A DNA stretch of 64,000 nucleotides, from contig NZ_QJJK01000008.1 of NCBI RefSeq assembly GCF_003201475.1, positions 124,001-188,000 on the forward strand. Reading direction: 5' to 3'. Position numbers and translations under genes: made by a program. Below are positions 16,725 to 25,256 of the stretch, in pieces. This DNA is from Chelatococcus asaccharovorans. Lineage in GTDB: Bacteria > Pseudomonadota > Alphaproteobacteria > Rhizobiales > Beijerinckiaceae. Position 1 is the first letter of the stretch. Every line of letters starts with the position of its first letter. The notes under the pieces were generated by a model. It worked only from the letters and a program-made list of their open reading frames with translations, had not been told where the DNA came from and did not search any database.

Positions 16725-17708
16725 TCATGTCCGCGGAACCCGCCGCAGACAGCGAAAGCCGACATGGCTGGTCGATGTGTCGACCGGCTCGGCATGGCGC
16801 GCCGCGGGCCGATAGCGTCGGCAGTAGTTCGGGGCGCAGAGATGCGAGCCCCCCTTCAGCACCTTGCGGGGAATTACAATTTCTGGTTGCCGCGGATCAT
16901 AGCTCGCGTCCTGCGTTCCGCCGCGTGGATTGACGGGCACGCAGCAGGCCTTCGGCGCATCGTCGGGGTGGCGGCTCGACCACCAGTCGGCGGTCCATTC
17001 CCAGACATTGCCGATCATGTCGTAGAGCCCGTAGCCGTTCGGTGGAAAGCTCCGGACCGGCGAGGTGCGTTCATAGCCGTCGGTGGCCAGATTCTCGAAA
17101 GGGAAGCGGCCTTGCCAGGTATTGGCCATCTGGCGTTCATCGGGATAGAGGTCGTCGCCCCAGGCAAACTCTGCCCCATCGAGGCCGCCGCGCGCCGCAA
17201 ACTCCCATTCGGCCTCGGTGGGAAGTTCCTTGCCGACCCATTTCGCGTAGGCTTCCGCATCCCGATAGGCAACATGGACGACAGGATGATCATCCAGGCC
17301 CGCAATGGAACTGCCCGGACCGTAGGGCTTGCGCCAATTGGCCCTGAAGCGGAAGCTCCACCACTGGCTCCAGTCCTCGAGATCGACGGGATGGTCCGGG
17401 GGGGTGAAGACGAGCGAGCCGGCCTTCAGCATGGCGGGCAGCGCGCCGGGATAATCTTTCGGATCGGGGCGGATCTCAGCAAAGGTCACATAGCCCGTGG
17501 CCTCGACGAAGGCCCGAAACTGCGCATTGGTGACCGGCGTCTCATCCATGAAGAAGCCGTCGACCGTGACGGTGTGTTGAGGCTTCTCTTCCGCGTAGTG
17601 ATGATCGGACCCCATGCGGAACGTCCCTCCCTCGATCCAGATCATCGGGGCGTCGCGCATCTCAGGCTTTCCCGTGGACCGTCGGGACGCGGGGGATCGC
17701 TTGCTCAC
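16725..17708 (-). CDS. Formylglycine-generating enzyme (sulfatase-modifying factor)
   Basis: 327 residues from GTG (AGGGAG upstream; ATG at codon 17 is another option). It oxidises the cysteine of the CxPxR motif of type I sulfatases to formylglycine using O2 and copper. Many FGE-like domains lack the catalytic pair, but here both cysteines are present in 'GGSHLCAPNYCRRYR' (C291 and C296), matching the human and Streptomyces active site. Other marks: 'GGTFRMGSD', 'PVTNAQFRAFVEATGY', 'LPTEAEWEFAARGG', 'GNVWEWTADWW'. The likely client in this window is the sulfatase at 4087-5568. Confidence 0.95.
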   Translation of the reverse strand: MSKRSPASRRSTGKPEMRDAPMIWIEGGTFRMGSDHHYAEEKPQHTVTVDGFFMDETPVTNAQFRAFVEATGYVTFAEIRPDPKDYPGALPAMLKAGSLVFTPPDHPVDLEDWSQWWSFRFRANWRKPYGPGSSIAGLDDHPVVHVAYRDAEAYAKWVGKELPTEAEWEFAARGGLDGAEFAWGDDLYPDERQMANTWQGRFPFENLATDGYERTSPVRSFPPNGYGLYDMIGNVWEWTADWWSSRHPDDAPKACCVPVNPRGGTQDASYDPRQPEIVIPRKVLKGGSHLCAPNYCRRYRPAARHAEPVDTSTSHVGFRCLRRVPRT

Positions 17709-18435
17709 AGCCTCACTCCCTGGAATGGCAGCGACATCGCTGGCATCGTCAGTTCCCTACACCGAATGGCAGGGCGACCAAAAGGTCCGACCGTTCCGTG
17801 CCGGCAATTCTTTGGCGCCCGCGTCGAATGGATTCGATCCTTGGCGATTGGCCGGCGGAGCCGCGCCTTCCGCCCGCCAGTTGCGACAGTTGAGCCTCGC
17901 GTTGTCAAGTCGCTTCTACAGTCTTTCCATGACCTGCGCGATGAAAATGCCGCCGGAACGCTGACATCGGTCGTATAGACGATGAGGGTGCCGTCCTCGA
18001 TCTCCCGTCAGCGCTCGAACGGATGACGCCACGCAGGCCACCCTCCTGTCGAGAGGCGGGATCCGCGGAGCAATCCGTATGGTCCGGCGCCTGACACGGC
18101 ACAGGTCCGCCATGCCGCTCTGCTTATTCGCAATTTCCGCCATATATTCGATCATTTTTATTTCGATTAAGAATATATATTACTATAATTCACGCAGCTA
18201 TATTTTATTGACGACGGTCGAGTTCAAGACTACAAATTGAAACAGCTGGCTCAATTCGCCAGATCGAGAGTCTAAACTCGAATATGAGCTGATTGATCGC
18301 CACAAAATGGCATTCATCTTTTGGAGGTTCCGCAGTCAACCGCAGGGTGCTGGTCCAGATTTGCGCTCGGCTCGTCTTACCTTGATCAGCCTTGTCAAAT
18401 CCAGACTTGTCAAATCTAAACTCGCCAGATCCAGC

Positions 18436-18469
18436 CTTGCCTTTGATCCCGTCTTGCCTTTGATCCCGT
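18436..18469 (+). repeat. Two tandem 17-bp repeats (CTTGCCTTTGATCCCGT)
   Basis: Perfect head-to-tail units at 18436-18452 and 18453-18469, followed by a partial third (CTTGC). They end a longer degenerate run of CTTG/GATC-containing segments from about 18380. Confidence 0.85.
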
Positions 18470-19340
18470 CTTGCACGCGTACGGGAGCGGTGAATCGACC
18501 GGCCGGTGTGCCATGGCGCGATCGATGCAACCTGACCCACGCGCTTCCGGTTGATGTTTGAAGTAAAGAGGCATGCCTATGCCGCAGACGGCACATACCG
18601 CATCATCTCCGAACGGCGAGACGGCGTCGCCGGCGGCTCTGGTGCCCTATCCGATTTCGGCCGCGTCGTCGCGCAAGTTTCGGCGCTTCCGACGGATGGC
18701 CGCGCCACGCGCCTTTTGCCAGCGCTTTTCATTGGTCGCGCCCCCTCCGCCGTTCCCGGAAAGCCCATTCAAGGGCGGATATCAAGTGGCCAAACTGCAA
18801 GCCGAATTCGCCCGATATAGCCATTGACGGCCGCGATCATATAGCACTAACACTACGCCGCCGAAGCGTGGCGCGACTTTTGCCAACCATCGTATGGGCC
18901 AGTCTGAAGTGGCCGCCTCTGCTTCATTTTGGCACCGATCCCCGGCCCAGTCCTCCAGCTGGGCCGGGGACAGGGCCAGATAGGACAGTGTTGTTCCTAA
19001 ATGGGACCGTACAGCATCAACTCTACAATCCACCAGTATAGGTCGCCATCCCGGCGGCCGTCACACGCGTGATCATCGTCATACCCCCCCGGGAAAACAG
19101 CGCCGGAAATATTGCCGCATAGCGACAGCGGAGCCTGGGCTCTCGGTCCGATGGTAACACGATGCCACGGCGCAGTTTTTGGACATTTGTTCGCGCTGAT
19201 ATTTCCACTTTGCAACTTTCGCTTAACAATCGCCACCTAAGTTCTTAGTCGCCCTCCCCCCCCGAGGGCAGGCCCCGGTCGTTTTGACCTTTCCCCCCAA
19301 GATTGGTCATGCATGCGACCGGGGCCACAGCGCGGCGTGG

Positions 19341-19460
19341 CTGGAGCAAATCCGCCTTGGATTGTATCAACTTGGATTGAAGCAGCCGGTACGATCCAAG
19401 CCGGTGAATGGGCTCGTTCGTACCGAAGTGGAGCAAGTCCGCACAAGACGGACTTGCTCG
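19341..19460 (+). repeat. Two-hairpin dispersed repeat A, copy b
   Basis: Begins CTGGAGCAAATCCGCCTTGG, contains a middle segment diverged from the consensus, and ends with the perfect hairpin GCAAGTCCG-CACAAGA-CGGACTTGC. It lies 130 bp before the AI-2E-type permease start. Confidence 0.85.
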
Positions 19461-19590
19461 CGACGTGCGGCGGCGGCGCAATCGCAGCGCGTCACGGCCC
19501 GCCCGCCGCGGCTTCGCCGTCGCTCACCATCCGAGGCCGGCAAGGGGGATTTCCAAACGTCAGCGGAACCGCCTTTCCCGCCGGAGACTT

Positions 19591-20760
19591 ATGTCAACGC
19601 ACGGTCAACGGCATGGGCTTGCTTGGATGGATGTCCTGGACAATAGGAATGGACAGCGGGATGGCGTCGCTACGGCCCCGCCGAAACTTCCGCTGGCAGA
19701 GCCGCCCGGATTGCCGACGGATCCGGTCGTCGTATGCCTCGTCATCCTGATCACACTCGCCCTCCTGACCGTCGCCTATGTCGCGGCGGACATCATCCTG
19801 CCGATTGTGCTCGCCTTTGTTCTGAAGCTTCTGTTTCAACCGGTCATGCGGCTTCTCGAGAAGCTCGGCGTGCCACGCAGCATCGCGGCGCTGCTTCTGA
19901 TCCTGGCCGTCTTCGGCGCAATCGTCGGGGTCGGCGCCGCTGCCTCCGGCCCCGCCACGACCTGGGCCGGCAAGCTGCCGGAGGGGATCGCGCGCCTGCA
20001 GGAGCGTCTGCGCTTCCTCGATGAGCCGATCACCACCCTGCGGACATTCCTTCACCATGCGGATGGCATCGTTCAGGGCGGCGGTGGCGGCGGCAGCGGT
20101 GGCGGCGGCGCCGCCGGCACCGCGATCGCCGCCGTTCTGTTCAGCAGCACCACGCATTTTGCCGGGAGCTTCTTCGAGACGATCCTGATCCTGTTTTTCC
20201 TGCTCGTGTCGGGCAACACCTTCCTGAAGCGCACCGTGGAGATCCTTCCGACGTTCAGGGACAAGCGCCAGGCTGTCGAACTGTCGCAGCGGGTCGAGGA
20301 GAATATCTCCGCCTATCTCCTGACCATCACCATCATGAATGCCGCCGTCGGCTTGGCGACCGGAGCCGCGATGTGGGCCTGCGGCCTGGGCGACCCCTTG
20401 CTGTGGGGCGTCGTCGCCTTCCTTCTCAACTACGTTCCCATCATCGGACCCTTTTTCGGCGTCGGCCTCTTTCTGCTGGCCGGCCTGCTGACGCTGGACC
20501 CGATCTGGGCCGCGCTGCTTCCGGCTGCGCTTTATCTCGTGATCCATGTGATCGAGGGGGAACTCGTCACTCCGATGCTGCTCGCCAAGCGCTTTACCCT
20601 CAATCCCGTCCTGGTGATCATCTCGCTGATCTTCTGGTTCTGGATGTGGGGGGTACCGGGAGCCATTCTGGCAGTGCCTATGCTGGCAATCTTCAAGATC
20701 ATCTGCGATGGCGTGCAGCCCCTCGCCGCCATCGGCCATTTTCTGACCGGGGACGAGTGA
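19591..20760 (+). CDS. AI-2E/PerM-family membrane transporter
   Basis: 389 residues; the ATG at 19591 follows GGAG by five bases, while the longer frame upstream runs through repeat A. PerM-type proteins have about eight membrane helices and export small molecules or ions; TqsA exports the signal AI-2, but most members are uncharacterised. Visible marks: N-terminal helix pair 'VCLVILITLALLTVAYVAADIILPIVLAFVL', 'NYVPIIGPFFGVGLFLLAGLL' and 'FWFWMWGVPGAILAVPMLAIFKIICD'. A pure Gly/Ser linker (about residues 152-163) replaces part of the periplasmic region, an oddity. No partner gene is adjacent. Confidence 0.9.
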   Translation: MSTHGQRHGLAWMDVLDNRNGQRDGVATAPPKLPLAEPPGLPTDPVVVCLVILITLALLTVAYVAADIILPIVLAFVLKLLFQPVMRLLEKLGVPRSIAALLLILAVFGAIVGVGAAASGPATTWAGKLPEGIARLQERLRFLDEPITTLRTFLHHADGIVQGGGGGGSGGGGAAGTAIAAVLFSSTTHFAGSFFETILILFFLLVSGNTFLKRTVEILPTFRDKRQAVELSQRVEENISAYLLTITIMNAAVGLATGAAMWACGLGDPLLWGVVAFLLNYVPIIGPFFGVGLFLLAGLLTLDPIWAALLPAALYLVIHVIEGELVTPMLLAKRFTLNPVLVIISLIFWFWMWGVPGAILAVPMLAIFKIICDGVQPLAAIGHFLTGDE

Positions 20761-20957
20761 CCCGGACAGGACCGATGACGCCGTCTGGCTCCGGTTCGGA
20801 GGCCCTGTCGGAACGCAGCGTAATCGAACAGCCTCCAGCAGGCTGGTGACAAGCGGAATTCGAACAGGCCGTGGCCATCCCCGGGGGCGATCCGTCGGGT
20901 TGGCCGGACTATGCCTGTCGGCGACACCTGCGACGACTGACTATCGATAGCTCCCAG

Positions 20958-21060
20958 GGCAAATCCGACTTGGATTGAATTCGCTTCTTCAATCCAAGTG
21001 CGTGAATTTGCTCGTCCATTTATGAGCGGAGCCAATCCGCTGCAGACAGACTTGCTCTAG
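20958..21060 (+). repeat. Two-hairpin dispersed repeat A, copy c (near-consensus)
   Basis: GCAAATCCGA then a perfect 11-bp hairpin CTTGGATTGAA / TTCAATCCAAG, spacer 'GTGAATTTGCTCG', 'TTTATGAGCGGAGC', and the second hairpin ending ACTTGCTCTAG. The final CTAG is shared with the left end of the MITE at 21057-21326, so one element lies directly against the other. Confidence 0.9.
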
Positions 21061-21326
21061 GGTCAGGACCCATTAATCTGGTTGAAATGGTGTGAGGCCA
21101 TTTGGCCGGATACAAGAAGCGGAGGTGAAGGAAGCCTTTCGGCTTTCGAGCGCTGCGCGACGCAGTTGCCGGCCAAATGGACCACATCCGAAGGACGCCG
21201 AAACGGCTGCGACCTGCGGCGTCGAGCCACTCGGCCGATGGAACCCCATCGACCTTCGCGTCTCTCCTGGCATCTCTTTGCCGTTTCAGGCGCCATTTCC
21301 ATCATATTAATGGGTCCTGACCCTAG
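21057..21326. mobile_element. 270-bp palindromic MITE-like element with TA duplication
   Basis: The ends are perfect inverted repeats of 21 bp: TAGGGTCAGGACCCATTAAT on the left and its complement on the right, with similarity continuing about 17 bp inward. No transposase frame fits inside. The bases outside GGGTCAGG/CCTGACCC are TA on both sides, consistent with TA-target elements (IS630- or IS427-like). The right-hand CTAG forms the stop codon of the diguanylate cyclase gene. Confidence 0.8.
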
Positions 21327-22255
21327 CTTGCCGCCGCGTGATCGGACAAGTCGATGTCGACGTGGATGCGATTGCGGCCGGCCATTTTTGCCGCGTAAAG
21401 CGCCTTGTCGGCGCGACCGAACAGGTCGGTCGGCGTGTCACCCGCGCGCCCTGCCGCGACACCGGCCGAGAAGCTGTAGCTGAAGTCGCTCCAGGCCGGA
21501 AGGGGCCGTGAGAGGCGCACGATAGCCAGCATGCGCTCGACGATCAGCGCGGCTTCCTCCACCGAGGTGGCGGGCATGACGAGAACAAATTCTTCACCGC
21601 CGAAACGGCCGAAACAATCGGAGCGCCGCACGCGTCCGATGATCCGCGCGGCCAGATCCCGCAGGATGATATCACCCGCCTGGTGACCGTATCGGTCGTT
21701 GATATACTTAAAATTGTCGAGGTCAAGCACAGCCACGCAGCCGTAAAGTCCGGTGTCGGGATCAGGCCGGCGCAACATATCCTCGATACGCGCCGTGGCG
21801 AACCGGCGGTTGGCGATGCCTGTCAGTTCATCGGTATAGGCGGCCTTGATGGCGAAATCCCGATCCTGGCGCAGGAGACGCTCGCCGGCGCGCAGGTCCG
21901 TGATATCGCTGGCAATACAGAGCATCCACCCATCGCCCTGCACGGTCTCGGTCATCCAGAGCCATCGCCCGTCCCACAGGTCCGTCTCGAACGCGCGAAA
22001 ACCTGTCTTGCCACGGCGCGATTGTGTCGAAATGAGCCAGGCCTCGAAGTCATCCTGGCGAATCACGGTACCGCGCTGCGCATGGAAATTCCGGCGCATG
22101 AGCTGCGACCACAGGGGGGCCTCGTCCGGATCGAGAAAAAAGGCAGCGCGAAACGACCGGTTTGCATAACGCAGACGGTCAAACGCGTCATAGAGCGCGA
22201 TGAGAACCGGCGCATTTTCATAGAGTTGAAACAGCTTGGCTGCCGTATCGGTCAT
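21323..22255 (-). CDS. PAS-GGDEF diguanylate cyclase
   Basis: 310 residues. Makes the second messenger c-di-GMP from two GTP. Residues 1-120 form a PAS-like sensor ('LFQLYENAPVLIALYDAFDRLRYANRSF'); the GGDEF domain follows ('AAYTDELTGIANRRF'). The active loop is GGEEF (219-223), catalytically competent, and the inhibitory I-site R210-x-x-D213 sits exactly five residues before it, so product inhibition is expected. There are no membrane helices, so sensing is cytoplasmic. The stop codon belongs to the end of the MITE next door; the GGDEF domain is complete, so only a short tail can have been lost. Confidence 0.95.
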   Translation of the reverse strand: MTDTAAKLFQLYENAPVLIALYDAFDRLRYANRSFRAAFFLDPDEAPLWSQLMRRNFHAQRGTVIRQDDFEAWLISTQSRRGKTGFRAFETDLWDGRWLWMTETVQGDGWMLCIASDITDLRAGERLLRQDRDFAIKAAYTDELTGIANRRFATARIEDMLRRPDPDTGLYGCVAVLDLDNFKYINDRYGHQAGDIILRDLAARIIGRVRRSDCFGRFGGEEFVLVMPATSVEEAALIVERMLAIVRLSRPLPAWSDFSYSFSAGVAAGRAGDTPTDLFGRADKALYAAKMAGRNRIHVDIDLSDHAAAS

Positions 22256-22549
22256 AGCGCCACGTTACAGTCCAGCCGGACGATAGCTTGCCGGATGTCG
22301 CCCCACCCCGTTTCCAGGTCTTGTCCGCCTCGCGTGATGGATCCCGTTGCTCGCAACACCGTGCCTCGACTCGAAACAAGAGCGCAACTACGCCCGCTAC
22401 GTTATTAAGTTACCAAATATCAGGGCCGCTCGCAATAAAACGCATCGCCGCTGATATATAAATAAATATCAACAATATTGCGCAAATTACCAAGAAATAA
22501 TGTCTGAAATTTCTCAATTATAAGAATTGATTCCAAAGGAGATCATTTG
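22256..22549. promoter_or_regulatory. AT-rich divergent promoter region
   Basis: Base composition falls sharply from about 22380. It contains a hairpin-forming inverted repeat TCAATT-ATAAG-AATTGA at 22514-22530, about 20 bp before the start of the orphan gene, and the strong ribosome site AAAGGAG. Confidence 0.5.
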
Positions 22550-22960
22550 ATGGCAAAATTCCTCGAAAATCTCGGCGATAGCCTGGGCGGCTTCGCACAA
22601 TCGGCTTACGATGGAATAGGCGATGGATTAAAGGCCGGCATGAGCCTTTGGGGCTCCGGCATGGCGAAGTTCCTGGAATTCGATGGTTGGCTTTTGCAAA
22701 AAGCTGCGGACGGAATCATCTGGTCTGCTTCGACCGTCTGGGACCTGGCGACCGGGGGCTTGGTCTTGCGTTTTCTGGAGAGCGATGAGACCGCCGGAAA
22801 CGCGGCACCTGCCGCAGGGCTCGACGCACCGGCAACGTCCGGGCCCGTAACCGTCGTCAACGAAGCACAACCCGGCTCCCATGACCGGGTGAATGACGAC
22901 GCTGTTCTTCTCGTCGGATTGCCCGAGCCGATGCCAGCGATAGACTGGCATCCGGCTTAG
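22550..22960 (+). CDS. Orphan hypothetical protein with amphipathic N-terminal half
   Basis: 136 residues, ATG with a strong AAAGGAG site about seven bases upstream, the best in its neighbourhood. Residues 1-80 are rich in Gly, Trp, Phe and Leu and form amphipathic helices ('GDGLKAGMSLWGSGMAKF', 'ASTVWDLATGGLVLRFLE'); the second half is Ala/Pro-rich and acidic, probably unstructured. There is no signal peptide or clear membrane span. I do not recognise the family. It stands alone, divergent from the diguanylate cyclase, behind an AT-rich promoter. A surface- or membrane-active peptide is possible, but this is only a guess from composition. Confidence 0.65.
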   Translation: MAKFLENLGDSLGGFAQSAYDGIGDGLKAGMSLWGSGMAKFLEFDGWLLQKAADGIIWSASTVWDLATGGLVLRFLESDETAGNAAPAAGLDAPATSGPVTVVNEAQPGSHDRVNDDAVLLVGLPEPMPAIDWHPA

Positions 22961-23000
22961 GCATACGGGGCACGGGCGGGCTTACCAGCCCACCCTGCCA

Positions 23001-23633
23001 TCAGCGCCGGAATGTGGCGTCGGTCCAGTCCAGGAGGCCGGCCAGAAAGGCGGTGGCCATTGGCATGAAGTGGCTGCCGTTGTGATAGAACGGATCCAAG
23101 GTCGTCACGATGAGCCGTCCCTTGCCACCGCCCACACCCGGATGGTCGTAGAGCAGCGTACCGTCCGGGCCTCCACCCATCTCCGGCGCGATCGTGACGA
23201 GCGGCACGGCGCCGGCCGGCGGGTGAAGCAAGCCGTGGAAATGCCAGACGACCGCGCGCTGCGGCAGGTAGCGGAAAACATCGTGATCGGGGTTCGGGAT
23301 GCGATGGCCGGGGTCCGTTCCCTTGTCGAGCCACCACCAGAAATTGGTGGGTTTGAACGTCCATTCGACACCAGGCAGCCACGTATGCGCCTGGTTTTCC
23401 CCCAGAACAATCAGCGTGCCGCCCTGGTTGAGATAATGCAGGAACAGCCGTCTCTTGGCGCGCAGGACGGTGGGGCTGATCCGGTCAGCAACCATGACGG
23501 CCGTGAAATCGTCGAGGTCCCCCTCGGCCAGGTCCGGCGCATAGAAAGCCCGGTCGAAACGTCCGCGAAACCGCTCCGCGTGAATGGTTTCGTGGTGGTA
23601 GTAGCAGCCGCCTTCGACAACCGCGAGGCTCAT
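23001..23633 (-). CDS. Glutamine-amidotransferase-like (class I fold) protein, second copy
   Basis: 210 residues. The fold is read from 'YLNQGGTLIVLGEN', 'FTAVMVADRISPTVL' and 'KGRLIVTTLDPFYHNGSHFMP', typical of ThuA/GATase1-like proteins. The position of the nucleophilic Cys of true amidotransferases holds no Cys, so glutaminase activity is unlikely. It overlaps the upstream gene by four bases (ATGA) and is a distant paralogue of it: same length and same order of strands. It is the last gene of the ABC transporter operon. Role unknown; it may bind or hydrolyse the imported compound. Confidence 0.72.
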   Translation of the reverse strand: MSLAVVEGGCYYHHETIHAERFRGRFDRAFYAPDLAEGDLDDFTAVMVADRISPTVLRAKRRLFLHYLNQGGTLIVLGENQAHTWLPGVEWTFKPTNFWWWLDKGTDPGHRIPNPDHDVFRYLPQRAVVWHFHGLLHPPAGAVPLVTIAPEMGGGPDGTLLYDHPGVGGGKGRLIVTTLDPFYHNGSHFMPMATAFLAGLLDWTDATFRR

Positions 23634-24262
23634 CGCCCGATCTCCCCCTTGGCGAACTCCCCCTTGGCGATCCAGTCGAACAACTGAGGCACCATGCGCT
23701 CCGCGCTGTTGCCGGCGTCTGTATAACTCCAGAGGTCGGCGCCGGCATGCACCAGAAGGCGCCCGCCAACGCCGGGGGCGACCTCGAAATCCACGGGGTA
23801 GCGCCCCCGTCCGAGCGTGTTGATGACGCGAGCCCCAGCCGGTGGCGGATTGGCGCCCCGGCCATAGAAGCCCGCGACACCGCGCCGCCAGGTCAGATGG
23901 CGCGGGTCCACGCCGGCCCAGACCGGATGGTCTGAAGCGCGCGCGACCTCAAGATCATCCACCGTGTAGCCCGGGATGGCCTGGTAGGGCGCGAGTTCAT
24001 CCAGGAAGGGATAGGCGACATGGCCGCAGAAAACGATCGTGCCCCCGCCTTGCAGGAAAGTCTCCAGCTGGGATTTGCGCGCCAGGAGATAGCGCTGGTC
24101 GGCGTGAAGACCGATCAGCAGGCCGCGATAGGCCCCGAGGTCGACGTCACCCAGTTCGTAAAGCGGGACGACGTCGAGCCGGGAGCCGAGATCGACGCTC
24201 TTCATGAGGAGGTTGACGCCACCCTCGGTCTGTTCACAATCCAGCAGCAAGGCGTCGATCAT
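23630..24262 (-). CDS. Glutamine-amidotransferase-like (class I fold) protein, first copy
   Basis: 210 residues starting 'MIDALLLDCEQTEGGVNLL'. 'YRGLLIGLHADQRYLL' and 'LETFLQGGGTIVFCGHVAYPFL' match the GATase1-like fold; a Cys is present in 'FCGH' near the elbow position, but no clear Cys-His-Glu triad can be assigned. It starts seven bp after the binding-protein gene ends. Together with its neighbour it forms a paralogous pair fused by overlap to a NitT/TauT importer operon, an arrangement I do not recognise from a characterised pathway. Confidence 0.72.
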   Translation of the reverse strand: MIDALLLDCEQTEGGVNLLMKSVDLGSRLDVVPLYELGDVDLGAYRGLLIGLHADQRYLLARKSQLETFLQGGGTIVFCGHVAYPFLDELAPYQAIPGYTVDDLEVARASDHPVWAGVDPRHLTWRRGVAGFYGRGANPPPAGARVINTLGRGRYPVDFEVAPGVGGRLLVHAGADLWSYTDAGNSAERMVPQLFDWIAKGEFAKGEIGR

Positions 24263-24269
24263 CGTTGCC

Positions 24270-25256
24270 TCACTTCTGGGTGAAGGCGATCGGTGCGACG
24301 AGGTCGGCCTTGATGTCGATCTTCTTCTTCATCATGCCGGCTTCCACCATGAAGTCCTGGTCTGCCGCGAGATTGGCCACGTCCGCGTCACTCATCTTGA
24401 GCGTGAAATCGTACCAGGCATTCATCCGGCGGGCGTCTTCCAGCGAGATCTTCTGTTCGGCGGCGGCGAGCTTCAGCGCCTCCTCGGGCTCCTCGGCCAT
24501 GAAGGCAAGGGCCTTGCGGTGGGCGGCGAGATAGGCCTCCACGAGATCGGGATGGTTCTTCAGGAAGGCGCCGTTCACGCCGATGACGGTCGTCGGATCG
24601 AACAGGCCCTTGCCGTTCGCGATCACATGGCCGCCGGCCTGCTCGACGGCGAGCGCATTGTTCCCGGCCAGGGTCGCCGCATCGACCTTGCCTGCGAGCA
24701 GCGCCGCGCGGGCCGCGCCGAGATCCATGTTGATGTAGTTGATGTCGGCGAGCGTCATGCCGTTCTTGATGAGCGCCGCGGCCAGAAGCTGGTGGAGCGC
24801 CGTGCCCTTCGGGCCTGCCACGGTCTTGCCCTTGAGGTCCGTGACCTTCTGAGGCCCGCCCTTCGTCGCAAGGATGGCATAGGCCTCCGGGTTGCGGCTA
24901 TAGGCGGCGATCACCTGGACATCGGCCCCGTTGGTCTTGCCCAGGATGGCCGAGGAGCCACCGAGCACGCTGGCGATGTCGATCTCGCCCGCGGCGATGG
25001 CCTGCACCTGCTGGGCACCGGAGGTGATCTCCGGCGACTCCACCTTGATGCCGTAAGGCGCGAAGGCCTCGTCCAGATAGCCCTTCGCCCGCATGACGAT
25101 GGACGGCACGTTGAACGGCGACGCGACATAGGTGATGCGGACGGTCTTCGGCTTCTCGGCAGCAAGTACACCGGTGATGCTGCCGGCGGTCAGCGAAAGG
25201 GCGCCGACGAACGCCAGCGCGGTGGTGACGAGGCGACGGCGGGTATGATGGATCAC
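24270..25256 (-). CDS. NitT/TauT-family ABC transporter substrate-binding protein
   Basis: 328 residues with a signal peptide ending near 'VLAAEKPK'. It belongs to the SsuA/TauA/NrtA-like periplasmic binding proteins: 'VRITYVASPFNVPSIVMRAKGYLDEAF', 'GEIDIASVLGGSSAILGK', 'LKGKTVAGPKGTALHQLL', 'AALLAGKVDAATLAGNNAL'. Likely ligands are sulfonates, nitrate, pyrimidine precursors or similar anions; the ligand cannot be named. The start overlaps the ATPase stop (ATGA). Confidence 0.93.
   Translation of the reverse strand: MIHHTRRRLVTTALAFVGALSLTAGSITGVLAAEKPKTVRITYVASPFNVPSIVMRAKGYLDEAFAPYGIKVESPEITSGAQQVQAIAAGEIDIASVLGGSSAILGKTNGADVQVIAAYSRNPEAYAILATKGGPQKVTDLKGKTVAGPKGTALHQLLAAALIKNGMTLADINYINMDLGAARAALLAGKVDAATLAGNNALAVEQAGGHVIANGKGLFDPTTVIGVNGAFLKNHPDLVEAYLAAHRKALAFMAEEPEEALKLAAAEQKISLEDARRMNAWYDFTLKMSDADVANLAADQDFMVEAGMMKKKIDIKADLVAPIAFTQK

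Larger units (their letters stand above)
17709..19590. other. 1.9-kb gene-free, repeat-rich region
   Basis: No gene is supportable here. Visible contents: an AT-rich island at about 18130-18300, a 17-bp tandem repeat at 18436-18469, and a full copy of dispersed repeat A at 19341-19460 just before the AI-2E-type permease. Several frames are open but none has a family motif together with a ribosome site. It may be decayed sequence or host an RNA gene that I cannot recognise. Confidence 0.6.

Noticed and set aside
18381-18397. TTGATCAGCCTTGTCAA as an FNR/FixK box
   Set aside because: The half-sites are seven bases apart instead of four, and the sequence lies in a degenerate repeat.
18205-18827. 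Several small frames in the 1.9-kb gene-free stretch
   Set aside because: They cross tandem repeats, lack ribosome sites and show no structure.
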